Source of the DNA: Saprospiraceae bacterium
GTDB lineage: Bacteria; Bacteroidota; Bacteroidia; Chitinophagales; Saprospiraceae
Direction of reading: 5' to 3'
Assembly: GCA_019187365.1 (NCBI GenBank)
Contig: JABARE010000019.1
Span: forward strand, 62,001-126,000
Length of the DNA stretch: 64,000 nt
The notes under the pieces are model-generated. The model worked only from the letters and a program-made list of their open reading frames with translations. It did no database searches and was not told the DNA's origin. Both the position numbers and the translations under genes were made by a program. Shown in pieces: positions 36,123 through 44,568 of the stretch; the stretch's first letter is position 1, and each line of letters begins with the position of its first letter.

Positions 36123-37388
36123 ATGACTGAGCTCATCACATTCATGTTTGTCGCGGGTTACCTGCTCATCATTTTTGAGCACAAGCTGAACATCGACAAA
36201 GCCGTATCGGCCATGATCACGGGAATATCCTGCTGGGTGGTGATCGGCATCCATCAACTGACCCCGGAAGCGATCGATCATGCGAACGAAGGCTTGCTGC
36301 ATGCCATGGGAGAAATATCCGCCATACTCTTCTTCCTAATCGGTGCAATGACCATCGTTGAACTCATAGACCTCCATCATGGTTTCGACGTGGTGAGCCA
36401 ATGGATCCGGACGCGCAAAAAATTTATCCTGCTGGCGATCATTTCTCTGCTCGCATTTTTCTTTTCTGCCGTGCTGGACAACCTAACCACGACCATTGTC
36501 ATGATCTCGCTGGTGCGCAAGATCATACACCACAACGAGGATCGCCTCTGGTTTGCAAGCTTTATCGTCATTGCGGCCAATGCTGGTGGAGCCTGGTCGC
36601 CAATCGGCGACGTCACGACCACCATGTTGTGGATCGGACATAAAGTCTCGACATTAAAATTGATCGAAGAGCTCTTTATCCCTTCTGTGTTGTGTATAGC
36701 TGTACCCTTGGTCATTACATCCAGAATGCCGCGGTTTTGGGGAAGTTATAAAGAAGAGACCCCGCAACCTAGCAAAACACATGCATCTTCCCTGTTTTAC
36801 CTCTGGGCGGGCGTGGGTTTGCTGGTTTCGGTCCCTGTATTCAAGGCCCTGACTCATCTTCCCCCGTTCATGGGAATGCTCGGCGCCATGTCGGTGTTCT
36901 GGTTGATTTCTGAGATTGACCATCCTTTCAAGTTCCCTGAAACCCGCGAAAGCCCGCGGCCAACCGTGCGGCACGCCTTATCGCGCATCGAGATCCCAAG
37001 CATACTCTTTTTCCTGGGTATTTTGCTGGCCATCTCCGCACTGCAGACCATAGGCCAACTCGGGCACCTTGGTCAATTCCTTCAGGATCACATTGCCAAT
37101 CCGGTGCTGATCAGCTTTGTGCTCGGTTTGCTTTCTGCCGTCATCGACAACGTTCCACTGGTGGCAGGCGCAATGGGTATGTACCCACTTCCCCTGGATG
37201 ATCCCTTCTGGCTACAGATCGCCTACGCAGCCGGTACCGGAGGCAGCATTCTCATCATAGGATCTGCTGCCGGAGTAGCCGCCATGGGGCTGGAGAAAAT
37301 TCAGTACCCGTGGTATTTTAAAAAGGTGAGCTTTCTGGCGCTGCTGGGGTATGTGGCAGGCTGGTTATATATATATTATATTGGTTAA
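36123..37388 (+). CDS. nhaD: NhaD-type sodium/proton antiporter
   Basis: A 421-residue protein with about eleven membrane helices of the ArsB/NhaD ion-transporter superfamily. Recognisable parts are SAVLDNLTTTIVMISL, ANAGGAWSPIGDVTTTMLW and SAVIDNVPLVAGAMGMY; the two DN pairs and GDVTT are the family's ion-site signatures. Known role: sodium extrusion in exchange for protons, common in Bacteroidota from saline or alkaline settings. TACATTTC about 28 bp upstream is one base off the -7 consensus. Confidence 0.92.
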   Translation: MTELITFMFVAGYLLIIFEHKLNIDKAVSAMITGISCWVVIGIHQLTPEAIDHANEGLLHAMGEISAILFFLIGAMTIVELIDLHHGFDVVSQWIRTRKKFILLAIISLLAFFFSAVLDNLTTTIVMISLVRKIIHHNEDRLWFASFIVIAANAGGAWSPIGDVTTTMLWIGHKVSTLKLIEELFIPSVLCIAVPLVITSRMPRFWGSYKEETPQPSKTHASSLFYLWAGVGLLVSVPVFKALTHLPPFMGMLGAMSVFWLISEIDHPFKFPETRESPRPTVRHALSRIEIPSILFFLGILLAISALQTIGQLGHLGQFLQDHIANPVLISFVLGLLSAVIDNVPLVAGAMGMYPLPLDDPFWLQIAYAAGTGGSILIIGSAAGVAAMGLEKIQYPWYFKKVSFLALLGYVAGWLYIYYIG

Positions 37389-37401
37389 TAAAGCATTATA
37401 T

Positions 37402-40400
37402 ATGCGTTATTTATTGCATGCGTCAACCATTATCGCAAGCTTAGCCATCGGGCTGATGACGATCACCAGTCTTTCTGGTCAGGCGAGTTTTGATGAAAAA
37501 TACTACCGCGCCCTGGAATGGCGCCACATAGGACCCTTCCGGGGAGGGCGTTCCTGTGCCATCACCGGCGTGCCGGCAAAACCAAACCTTTTCTACATGG
37601 GAACCACTGGTGGCGGCGTTTGGAAAACGACCGATGCCGGGGTGCACTGGGACAACATCTCGGATGGATCTTTCGGAGGGAGCATCGGAGCCGTAGAGGT
37701 TGCTCTTTCTGATCCCAACGTAGTGTTTGCGGGTGAAGGAGAGCAGACCATCCGCGGCAACGTCAGCCCGGGTCGGGGCATATGGAGATCGGAAGATGGA
37801 GGCAAATCCTGGAAGCATATGGGACTGGCACAAACGCGCCACATTGCGCGCATCCGCTGCCATCCGACCAATCCCGATGTTGTATTGGTGGCAGCGTTGG
37901 GCAACGCATTTGCATCGCACCCCGATCGAGGGATCTACAAAACGACCGACGGTGGCAGGCACTGGAAGAAAGTGCTGCACGTAAACGACAGCACGGGTGC
38001 GGCGGATCTCACGTACGACCCCTCCAATCCGCGCATTGTTTTTGCAAGTACCTGGAACATGCGGCGCAACGCTCACAGCATGAGCAGCGGGGGGCCGGGA
38101 TCCGGCTTGTGGCGAAGTACCGATGGCGGCGACAGTTGGGTCAGCATCAATGACCATCCGGGTCTCCCCAAGGGGATCTGGGGCATTTGCGGCGTGGCCG
38201 TCAGCCCCTCCAACAATGACATTGTGTACGCTTTGATCGAAAACGAACAGGGCGGTTTGTTCCGTTCCGACGACGCGGGCAAAACCTGGCGGCTCGTCAA
38301 TGGCGACCGCAGTTTACGTCAGCGCGCCTGGTATTTTTCGAGGCTTTGCATTCACCCCTCCAACCCGGAGGAACTTTATGTGCTCAACGTCAGCCTCCAC
38401 CGATCGACCGATGGCGGAAAGCGGTTTGCAAGCATTGGAACCCGGCATGCTGATAACCACGACATGTGGATCCATCCGGACCAGCCTTCCATTATGGCGG
38501 TGTCCAACGACGGTGGCGGCCAGATCACTCTGGATGGAGGCAAAAGCTGGTCACCTGTTGACAACCAGCCCACTGCCCAGTTTTACCGCGTCACCACCGA
38601 CCACCACGAACCCTTCCGCATTTACGCAGCGCAGCAGGACAACAGTACCATCCGCATTGCTCACCGCACCAGCGGACATCAAATCGGGATGCAGGATTGG
38701 GAGCCGACGGCGGGGGGCGAGTCCGGACACATCGCCGTTGACCCCCGCGATCCGGATGTCGTTTACGGTGGCAGCTACGGTGGCTACCTCAACCGCTACG
38801 ACCACCGCCGAAAAATCAGCCGCAACATCAACGTATGGCCCGACAATCCCATTGGGCACGGCGCGGCTCAACTCAAATACCGCTTTCAATGGAACTTCCC
38901 CCTGTTTTTCAGTCCGCACGATCCCAAAAAACTGTACTGTGCATCCAACAGCTTGCACGTCACCGATAACGAAGGACAAAGCTGGCGGACCATCAGTCCC
39001 GACCTAACGCGCAACGATTCGACAAAACTTCAGTCTTCCGGGGGACCGATTACCCAGGACAACACTTCGGTGGAATATTACTGCACCCTGTTTGCTGCCG
39101 CTGAATCTCCCCGTGTACCCGGTTTGCTTTGGGTTGGATCCGACGACGGACTCATACACGTTTCCCGCGATGGAGGCGATGCCTGGCAATCCGTGCGCCC
39201 AAAGGACCTTCCCACCTGGATACAAATCAACAGCATTGAACCTGACCCTCATCTTGACGGCGGGTGCTATGTAGCAGCTACTGCATACAAAAATGGCGAC
39301 TTCAAGCCTTACCTCTACCGCACCAAAGACTATGGGAAGACCTGGACCAAAATCGTGAACGGGTTACCGGTCGAGCACTTCACCCGCGTTTTGCGGGCAG
39401 ATCCCGTTCGAAAGGGTTTGCTTTATGCGGGTACGGAATACGGTATCTACGTTTCATTCGACGACGGTGCAACCTGGAGATCGCTGCAGCTGAATCTGCC
39501 TATAGTTCCCATCACCGATCTCCATTTAAAAGCTACATCCCTTGTCGTCGCTACACAGGGCCGGAGTTTGTGGATCATTGACGACCTCGGCCCGCTGCGC
39601 CAAATCGACAAGACCCAGGATGCTCCCAAGGTGCTGTTTTTTGAACCAAAGCCCATGATCCGGATGGACGGCGGTTCCGGCAACAGCCGCTACTCGGGAA
39701 CAAATCATCCCACCGGCGTTGTTGTCTTTGTTTACTTCGACACCATCGCTCCCAACGACACCCTCTTGTTTCACTGCCTGTCAGAGCGCGGCGACACCCT
39801 CTCCACCTGGTCCAATTTTCCGGACAATGATGCAGGCATGCAAAAAATCGAACTCAAGACCGGATGCAACCGGCTGGTTTTAAATCCGCGAGGAAGGCCC
39901 GCCCAATCTTTTGATGGAATGGTATTGTGGTGGTCCAGCCTGACCGCTCCCAAGCCGCCCACTGGAAACTACCGCCTGATCGCTAAAGGCAAAAACTTCA
40001 CGGAAGCAGTGCCTTTTCAAATTCTTCCCGAGCCCCGGTATGGGGCCGACAGCGTTGCCGTCGCAAAACAATTTGAGTTTATCCAAAAGATCCGCGACCG
40101 CATTGACGAAGCGCATCGTGCGATCCTCCAAATGCGCGATATCCGCAAACAACTCAACGACTATTGCTCAGAACTCACAAAGGACCCTTCCACGGATAGC
40201 CTATTCCTTCTAAAGGCCGCCATTGACAGTTCATTTGAAGCCATTGAAAATGAACTTTATCAAACGAAAAGCAAGAGCGGTCAGGACCCCATCAATTTCC
40301 CGATCAAGCTCACCAACAAACTTGCGCACCTGACCGCACTTTATGAAGGAGGGTCTTATCCTCCCACCGATCAGGCTGAAGCATTTCGCAAGGAGGTGGA

Positions 40401-40524
40401 TGCGCTGATCGCTACGCAGCTGGAGCTCTTCCGGGGCCTATGTTCAAATGAGCTTCGTCAGTTCAACCGTTTGCTCCGGGAGGGAGGGTTTGACCTGATC
40501 TACCCCAGGAAAATCAAATCCTGA
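37402..40524 (+). CDS. Exported BNR/sortilin-type (VPS10-like) propeller protein
   Basis: A 1040-residue protein from an ATG 14 bp after the nhaD stop (signal peptide MRYLLHASTIIASLAIGL to about residue 28). Residues 30-740 hold repeated BNR/Asp-box units: GGVWKTTDAGVHWDN, GIWRSEDGGKSWK, GIYKTTDGGRHWKK, LWRSTDGGDSW, LFRSDDAGKTWR. They build one or two beta propellers. A beta domain and a helical C-terminal region with Leu-rich helices follow. Such proteins are often called glycosyl hydrolases in databases, but no catalytic residues are visible, so the function is unknown. No type IX sorting domain is present. The tail of the gene carries the ribosome-binding site of the next gene. Confidence 0.85.
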   Translation: MRYLLHASTIIASLAIGLMTITSLSGQASFDEKYYRALEWRHIGPFRGGRSCAITGVPAKPNLFYMGTTGGGVWKTTDAGVHWDNISDGSFGGSIGAVEVALSDPNVVFAGEGEQTIRGNVSPGRGIWRSEDGGKSWKHMGLAQTRHIARIRCHPTNPDVVLVAALGNAFASHPDRGIYKTTDGGRHWKKVLHVNDSTGAADLTYDPSNPRIVFASTWNMRRNAHSMSSGGPGSGLWRSTDGGDSWVSINDHPGLPKGIWGICGVAVSPSNNDIVYALIENEQGGLFRSDDAGKTWRLVNGDRSLRQRAWYFSRLCIHPSNPEELYVLNVSLHRSTDGGKRFASIGTRHADNHDMWIHPDQPSIMAVSNDGGGQITLDGGKSWSPVDNQPTAQFYRVTTDHHEPFRIYAAQQDNSTIRIAHRTSGHQIGMQDWEPTAGGESGHIAVDPRDPDVVYGGSYGGYLNRYDHRRKISRNINVWPDNPIGHGAAQLKYRFQWNFPLFFSPHDPKKLYCASNSLHVTDNEGQSWRTISPDLTRNDSTKLQSSGGPITQDNTSVEYYCTLFAAAESPRVPGLLWVGSDDGLIHVSRDGGDAWQSVRPKDLPTWIQINSIEPDPHLDGGCYVAATAYKNGDFKPYLYRTKDYGKTWTKIVNGLPVEHFTRVLRADPVRKGLLYAGTEYGIYVSFDDGATWRSLQLNLPIVPITDLHLKATSLVVATQGRSLWIIDDLGPLRQIDKTQDAPKVLFFEPKPMIRMDGGSGNSRYSGTNHPTGVVVFVYFDTIAPNDTLLFHCLSERGDTLSTWSNFPDNDAGMQKIELKTGCNRLVLNPRGRPAQSFDGMVLWWSSLTAPKPPTGNYRLIAKGKNFTEAVPFQILPEPRYGADSVAVAKQFEFIQKIRDRIDEAHRAILQMRDIRKQLNDYCSELTKDPSTDSLFLLKAAIDSSFEAIENELYQTKSKSGQDPINFPIKLTNKLAHLTALYEGGSYPPTDQAEAFRKEVDALIATQLELFRGLCSNELRQFNRLLREGGFDLIYPRKIKS

Positions 40525-40530
40525 AGGAGG
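40524..40530 (+). promoter_or_regulatory. Strong Shine-Dalgarno site that fixes a TTG start
   Basis: AAGGAGG stands five bases before a TTG and shares one base with the TGA stop of the preceding gene. Such a perfect site is unusual for Bacteroidota, where most genes here have none. It supports coupled translation of the downstream gene from TTG. Confidence 0.7.
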
Positions 40531-40535
40531 AACGA

Positions 40536-40985
40536 TTGAAAAAGGACAAAAAGAAAAAAGATTTTCTCCCGGCCCCTGAATATCCGGGCGGTCCGGCTGC
40601 CATGAGGCTCTTCATTGCCAGCCAGCTCCGCTATCCCGAGACGGCCCGCGCCGTTGGTTTGGAGGGCACCGTTGTCATTAAAGGGGAGATTGACTATCGT
40701 GGAAAGGTCATCCGTACGCAGGTCATCTCGTCACTATCGCCTGAATGCGACCTCGAAGCCCAGCGCGTAGTGAATCTGTTGAATTTTAACGTGGCAAAAA
40801 TCCAGAAACTCCGGGTGCGGTATTACAAAACCTTCCAGATCAACTTTCGTGCTCCCAGGCAGTCTGAAATGGTGCTGCGGTACGACGTTAAAGCAACAGA
40901 TGCAAAGTCCCCTGCTCAACCAAAAACATTTCACTATTCGATTCCATGGCCACCAGTATCCAAACCTCCAACGGGAGAAGACTGA
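40536..40985 (+). CDS. Stand-alone TonB C-terminal-domain protein
   Basis: A 149-residue protein starting at TTG with a Lys-rich head (MKKDKKKKDF). Residues about 12-108 follow the TonB C-terminal pattern: APEYPGGPAAMRLFI, LRYPETARAVGLEGTVV, then DYRGKV and an EAQRVV helix. The membrane anchor and Pro-rich spacer of a normal TonB are absent, and there is no signal peptide. Either it works as a soluble domain or it is a remnant; the strong Shine-Dalgarno site argues that it is expressed. It follows the BNR protein gene by 11 bp, so the two are coupled. Confidence 0.8.
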   Translation: MKKDKKKKDFLPAPEYPGGPAAMRLFIASQLRYPETARAVGLEGTVVIKGEIDYRGKVIRTQVISSLSPECDLEAQRVVNLLNFNVAKIQKLRVRYYKTFQINFRAPRQSEMVLRYDVKATDAKSPAQPKTFHYSIPWPPVSKPPTGED

Positions 40986-40997
40986 GTCGGAAGGATT

Positions 40998-41750
40998 TTA
41001 TCCTGGTTGCTCCGTTTCTTTCATGACCAATTCCCCTCTTTCACGCTGGAGGTACCGCACGGGAAGAAAATAGAGAATGAAAAAGAACAGCATTGCGAAT
41101 TGCCCTGTGAGCAGGTACCAGGGCCAGGGTCCCAGGTAATCGAGCAGCGTGCCGGCATCCGGCTTGCGCATGGTAAAAAAGTAATTGCCTCCGGTAAGCC
41201 AATTGATCAACAAAGAAAAAACGAGGTAAACGTTTGCACCGATGACGGCGTTGCCGATGTCGCGCACGACGATTTTCCAACGCAGCACGACGAGGCCATA
41301 CAATATCATGCTGATCAGGCCACAATGGATCAGCCAGTACCTCATGTAAATAAAATGTGGAAAAGGCTCCTTCAGATCAGGCGTGATCAGTGCTTGCAGT
41401 GTTCCCGTCAGCACCCAAAAATAGAGGATGCCGAAAAACCACCGCAACTGAAAGTACAGTGCCACGGGAAAGAGCAGGGCCAGGATGTTGCACAAATGGA
41501 AAGGAAGGTCCTCGCGAACGTCAAAATAGCCGGTGAGTCCGCGGATGATCATTGAGATAAAGACCGATGCGGAGAGGACCAGCGAAAAGATGAATGCCGA
41601 GCGATACTGCCAGGGTCTTGGCCTTTTGCGAGCCCGTTGGATCCAGGCCCATGTTCCTGCAGCAAAAATGGCGAGTGGGATGAAATGTTCTGTGCCAAAT
41701 CGACGGAAACCGGTAGCGGGTTCAATCCATGTGGCCCAGGTCCATTCCAT
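40998..41750 (-). CDS. TIGR02206-type integral membrane protein
   Basis: A 250-residue protein with six to seven membrane helices. It has the hallmark LPFHLCNILAL near residue 80 and NYFFTMRKPDAGTLLDYLG, then PWPWYLLTG, near 195-215, as in the TIGR02206/YwaF group related to TMEM164. Eukaryotic TMEM164 acts as a lipid acyltransferase with a Cys/His site. His and Cys of the LPFHLCN segment are kept here, but a similar activity in bacteria is only inference. It follows trmD by 12 bp at the end of a minus-strand cluster. Confidence 0.8.
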   Translation of the reverse strand: MEWTWATWIEPATGFRRFGTEHFIPLAIFAAGTWAWIQRARKRPRPWQYRSAFIFSLVLSASVFISMIIRGLTGYFDVREDLPFHLCNILALLFPVALYFQLRWFFGILYFWVLTGTLQALITPDLKEPFPHFIYMRYWLIHCGLISMILYGLVVLRWKIVVRDIGNAVIGANVYLVFSLLINWLTGGNYFFTMRKPDAGTLLDYLGPWPWYLLTGQFAMLFFFILYFLPVRYLQRERGELVMKETEQPG

Positions 41751-41762
41751 ATCGCAAGGTAC

Positions 41763-42440
41763 TCAATCCCTGAGTATGTCCGGGCGGCGCTCTGTAGTGC
41801 GCTGCAACGCCTGTTCATGCCGCCAGTCTTCTATGCGCACCTGGTGGCCACTCAACAGGATGTCGGGAACGGGAAGGCCCTGAAATTCAGCGGGGCGGGT
41901 ATAGACGGGTGGTGCCAGAAGCCCATCCTGGAAGGAGTCGCTGAGCGCCGAAGTTTCATCGTTCAGCACCCCGGGGATCAGCCTTCCCACTGCGTCTACG
42001 AGAGCACACGCTGCGATCTCTCCCCCCGAAAGCACGTAGTCGCCAATGGAAACCTCGAGATTCACCCAATGGTCCCTGACGCGCTGGTCGATGCCCTTAT
42101 AGTGTCCGCAAATGAGCATCAGGTTATGTTGTAAACTCAGGCGATTGGCCATGTGCTGGTCAAAGCGCTCTCCGTCGGGAGTCAGGTAAATCACCAGATC
42201 ATAAGATCGCTTGCTTTTAAGGGCTTCAATGCAATTTACGAGGGGTTCTGCCATCAATACCATCCCTGCACCACCGCCGTAGGGATAGTCGTCTACCTGC
42301 CGGTAAGCACCGAGACCGAACGTTCGTAAGTCTATGCACTCAATTTCAAGGAGTCCCCAGTCGCGTGCACGGCGAATCACGGAATGCCCCAACGGGCTTT
42401 CCAGCAATTCGGGAACGACGCTGATGATCGAAAAATGCAT
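41763..42440 (-). CDS. trmD: tRNA (guanine37-N1)-methyltransferase
   Basis: A 225-residue SPOUT enzyme starting [21 protein letters not shown]; the open frame continues 55 codons upstream into the FKBP gene, but that part is not TrmD-like. Knot motifs are [23 protein letters not shown] and [11 protein letters not shown] for S-adenosylmethionine binding. It methylates G37 next to the anticodon and so prevents +1 frameshifts. Unusually for trmD, no rpsP, rimM or rplS neighbours are seen; it lies between the FKBP and TIGR02206 genes. Confidence 0.95.
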   Translation of the reverse strand: MHFSIISVVPELLESPLGHSVIRRARDWGLLEIECIDLRTFGLGAYRQVDDYPYGGGAGMVLMAEPLVNCIEALKSKRSYDLVIYLTPDGERFDQHMANRLSLQHNLMLICGHYKGIDQRVRDHWVNLEVSIGDYVLSGGEIAACALVDAVGRLIPGVLNDETSALSDSFQDGLLAPPVYTRPAEFQGLPVPDILLSGHQVRIEDWRHEQALQRTTERRPDILRD

Positions 42441-42493
42441 CACAGGATATTTAATCAGTCCCGGATGCGGCGAACCGCAAGAGACCTGGATTT

Positions 42494-43156
42494 CTATTCT
42501 ATCCCGAGGAGTTCGACCTCGAAGACCAGAGCAGAATATGGTTTGATGTCGGCTCCTGCCCCGCGTTCGCCGTAGGCAAGGTAATACGGAATGTAAAGTT
42601 TCCATTTGGATCCGACGGGCATGAGCTGAAGGGCTTCCTGCCAGCCTTTGATCACGCCATTCACCGGAAAGGAAATCGGCTCGCCACGGTCAACGCTGCT
42701 GTCGAAAACGGTCCCGTCAATGAGGGTACCGTGGTAATGCGTGCGCACCTTGTCCGTTGCAGCCGGACGTTTTCCATCGCCCATGCGGATCACCTCGTAC
42801 TGGAGTCCGCTGGGGAGGGTGACTACGCCCTCGCGCTGCTGGTTTTCCTTAAGGAAGCGCTCGCCCGCATCTTTCGCAGCCCCTCCTGCACGCGCAGAGA
42901 GTTCTCCCATGGCTTTGGAATAAACCTGGGTGGCTTCTTCGGGAGAAATGCGCGTGGCCTGCCCCTTCATCACGGCATCAAATGCCTCTGCCAGGTCGCC
43001 GGCATGAATGTTTTCAAGGCCCTGCTGCTTGAGACTGCTGCCAAACAGAATGCCAATGCTGTAGCTCAACGTGTCCATGTTGTGTTCATTTTGCTGCGCA
43101 TGGACGAATCCCGTGAACAGCATACAGGTAATCAAAATGTATTTAATGTTTGTCAT
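42494..43156 (-). CDS. Exported FKBP-type peptidyl-prolyl isomerase
   Basis: A 220-residue protein from the ATG ([21 protein letters not shown], signal peptide). A helical FkpA/Mip-like dimerisation region (about 25-110, [19 protein letters not shown]) is followed by an FKBP domain: [34 protein letters not shown] and [12 protein letters not shown]. Known role: proline isomerisation and chaperoning of periplasmic proteins. A TTG two codons upstream is a possible alternative start. It lies in the minus-strand cluster between the M20 dipeptidase gene (24 bp away) and trmD. Confidence 0.93.
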   Translation of the reverse strand: MTNIKYILITCMLFTGFVHAQQNEHNMDTLSYSIGILFGSSLKQQGLENIHAGDLAEAFDAVMKGQATRISPEEATQVYSKAMGELSARAGGAAKDAGERFLKENQQREGVVTLPSGLQYEVIRMGDGKRPAATDKVRTHYHGTLIDGTVFDSSVDRGEPISFPVNGVIKGWQEALQLMPVGSKWKLYIPYYLAYGERGAGADIKPYSALVFEVELLGIE

Positions 43157-43180
43157 TGTCAAAAATCAAGATTTTGTCTG

Positions 43181-44545
43181 TTAGTGGTTGGCCGCATAGT
43201 TTTTGTAGAAATGCGGAATGGTTTCAATGCCCTTATAATAGTTTAACAGGCCATAATGTTCATTGGGAGAGTGGATGTTGTCTGAATCAAGGCCAAAACC
43301 CATCAGCACGGTTTTCAAACCCAGCACTTTTTCGAAGAGCGCTACGATGGGAATGCTGCCACCACCGCGCGTTGGAATGGGCTTTTTGCCAAAAGTCGTT
43401 TCGATGGCCTTTGCTGCTGCCTGGTATGCTTTGCCATCGGTAGGCGTTACGACCGGCTCACCACCATGCAGTTCCGTTACCTTCACCCGCACGCCAGGAG
43501 GTGCGAGGCGTTCAAAATGCTTGGTGAACTGGCGTGCAATTTTCCTGGAATCCTGGTTTGGAACCAGACGCATGGAAATTTTCGCATAGGCTTTCGAAGG
43601 AAGTACTGTTTTTGCCCCTTCGCCCGTGTACCCGCCCCAAATGCCGTTGAGTTCCAACGTTGGGCGAACGCCCGTTCGCTCAAGGGTCGTATAGCCCTCT
43701 TCTCCCCAGAGTGCATCGACGTCGAGATCCTTTTTGTATGCTGCTTCGTCGAAGGGCGCATCGTTGAGCGCCTTGCGCTCCGCCGGACTCAGGTCAACGA
43801 CGTCTCTATAGAAACCACGCACCTTAACACGGTTTTGCTTGTCGTGCAAGGAGGCGATCATCTTAGCCAGTATGGTGATCGGGTTGGCTACGGCTCCGCC
43901 ATAAACTCCTGAGTGCAAGTCGCGGTTGGGGCCCGTAAGCTCAACTTCCATATAGGCCAGTCCGCGCAAACCGGTCTCAATCGAAGGGTGCTCCATGCTG
44001 ATCATCGACGTGTCGCTGACGAGCACAATGTCGGCCTTTAGCTTATCCTTGTTGGCCTTGAGGAATTTGCCAAGGTTGGAGGACCCCACCTCTTCCTCCC
44101 CTTCTATCATAAACTTCACGTTGCAAGGCAGAGACTGCGTCTGCACCATGCATTCCAGTGCTTTGACGTGCATCATTACCTGGCCTTTGTCGTCGCAGGC
44201 GCCACGTGCATAAATTTTGCCATCGCGCACAACCGGGTCAAAAGGTCCGGAAGTCCACAGATCGAGTGGATCCGGCGGCTGGACGTCGTAATGACCGTAG
44301 GTGAGTACTGTTGGCAATTTGGGGTCGACCATGCGCTCAGCATAAACGATCGGGTGACCTTTGGTTTTACAGATCTCTGCGTGGGTGCATCCTGCAGCCA
44401 GCAACGCACTTTTAACCGCTTCCGCACAACGGAAAGTATCTTCGTTGCGCGCAGAATCCGCACTAACGGAGGGAATGCGCAACAAATCCAGCAATTCATC
44501 CAAAAAGCGCTGATTGTTCGCTTCGAGGTATTGGGTAGTGTTCAT
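43181..44545 (-). CDS. M20-family dipeptidase
   Basis: A 454-residue cytoplasmic metallopeptidase of the CNDP/DapE-like M20 group. Metal ligands are visible: His in YGHYDVQPPD, Asp in GACDDKGQ, Glu pair in IEGEEEVGS, Asp in VSDTSM, and a C-terminal His (NIHSPNEHY). The central lid and dimerisation domain is present. It hydrolyses dipeptides with two zinc ions. The preceding gene encodes a prolyl oligopeptidase (23 bp gap), so the two may act in sequence in peptide breakdown. Confidence 0.94.
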   Translation of the reverse strand: MNTTQYLEANNQRFLDELLDLLRIPSVSADSARNEDTFRCAEAVKSALLAAGCTHAEICKTKGHPIVYAERMVDPKLPTVLTYGHYDVQPPDPLDLWTSGPFDPVVRDGKIYARGACDDKGQVMMHVKALECMVQTQSLPCNVKFMIEGEEEVGSSNLGKFLKANKDKLKADIVLVSDTSMISMEHPSIETGLRGLAYMEVELTGPNRDLHSGVYGGAVANPITILAKMIASLHDKQNRVKVRGFYRDVVDLSPAERKALNDAPFDEAAYKKDLDVDALWGEEGYTTLERTGVRPTLELNGIWGGYTGEGAKTVLPSKAYAKISMRLVPNQDSRKIARQFTKHFERLAPPGVRVKVTELHGGEPVVTPTDGKAYQAAAKAIETTFGKKPIPTRGGGSIPIVALFEKVLGLKTVLMGFGLDSDNIHSPNEHYGLLNYYKGIETIPHFYKNYAANH

Positions 44546-44568
44546 ACGATGTTTTTATTGATGGGTGA

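Noticed and set aside
37351..37401. Longer start for the BNR protein inside nhaD
   Set aside because: It would overlap nhaD and destroy the signal peptide; the ATG at 37402 gives a proper one.
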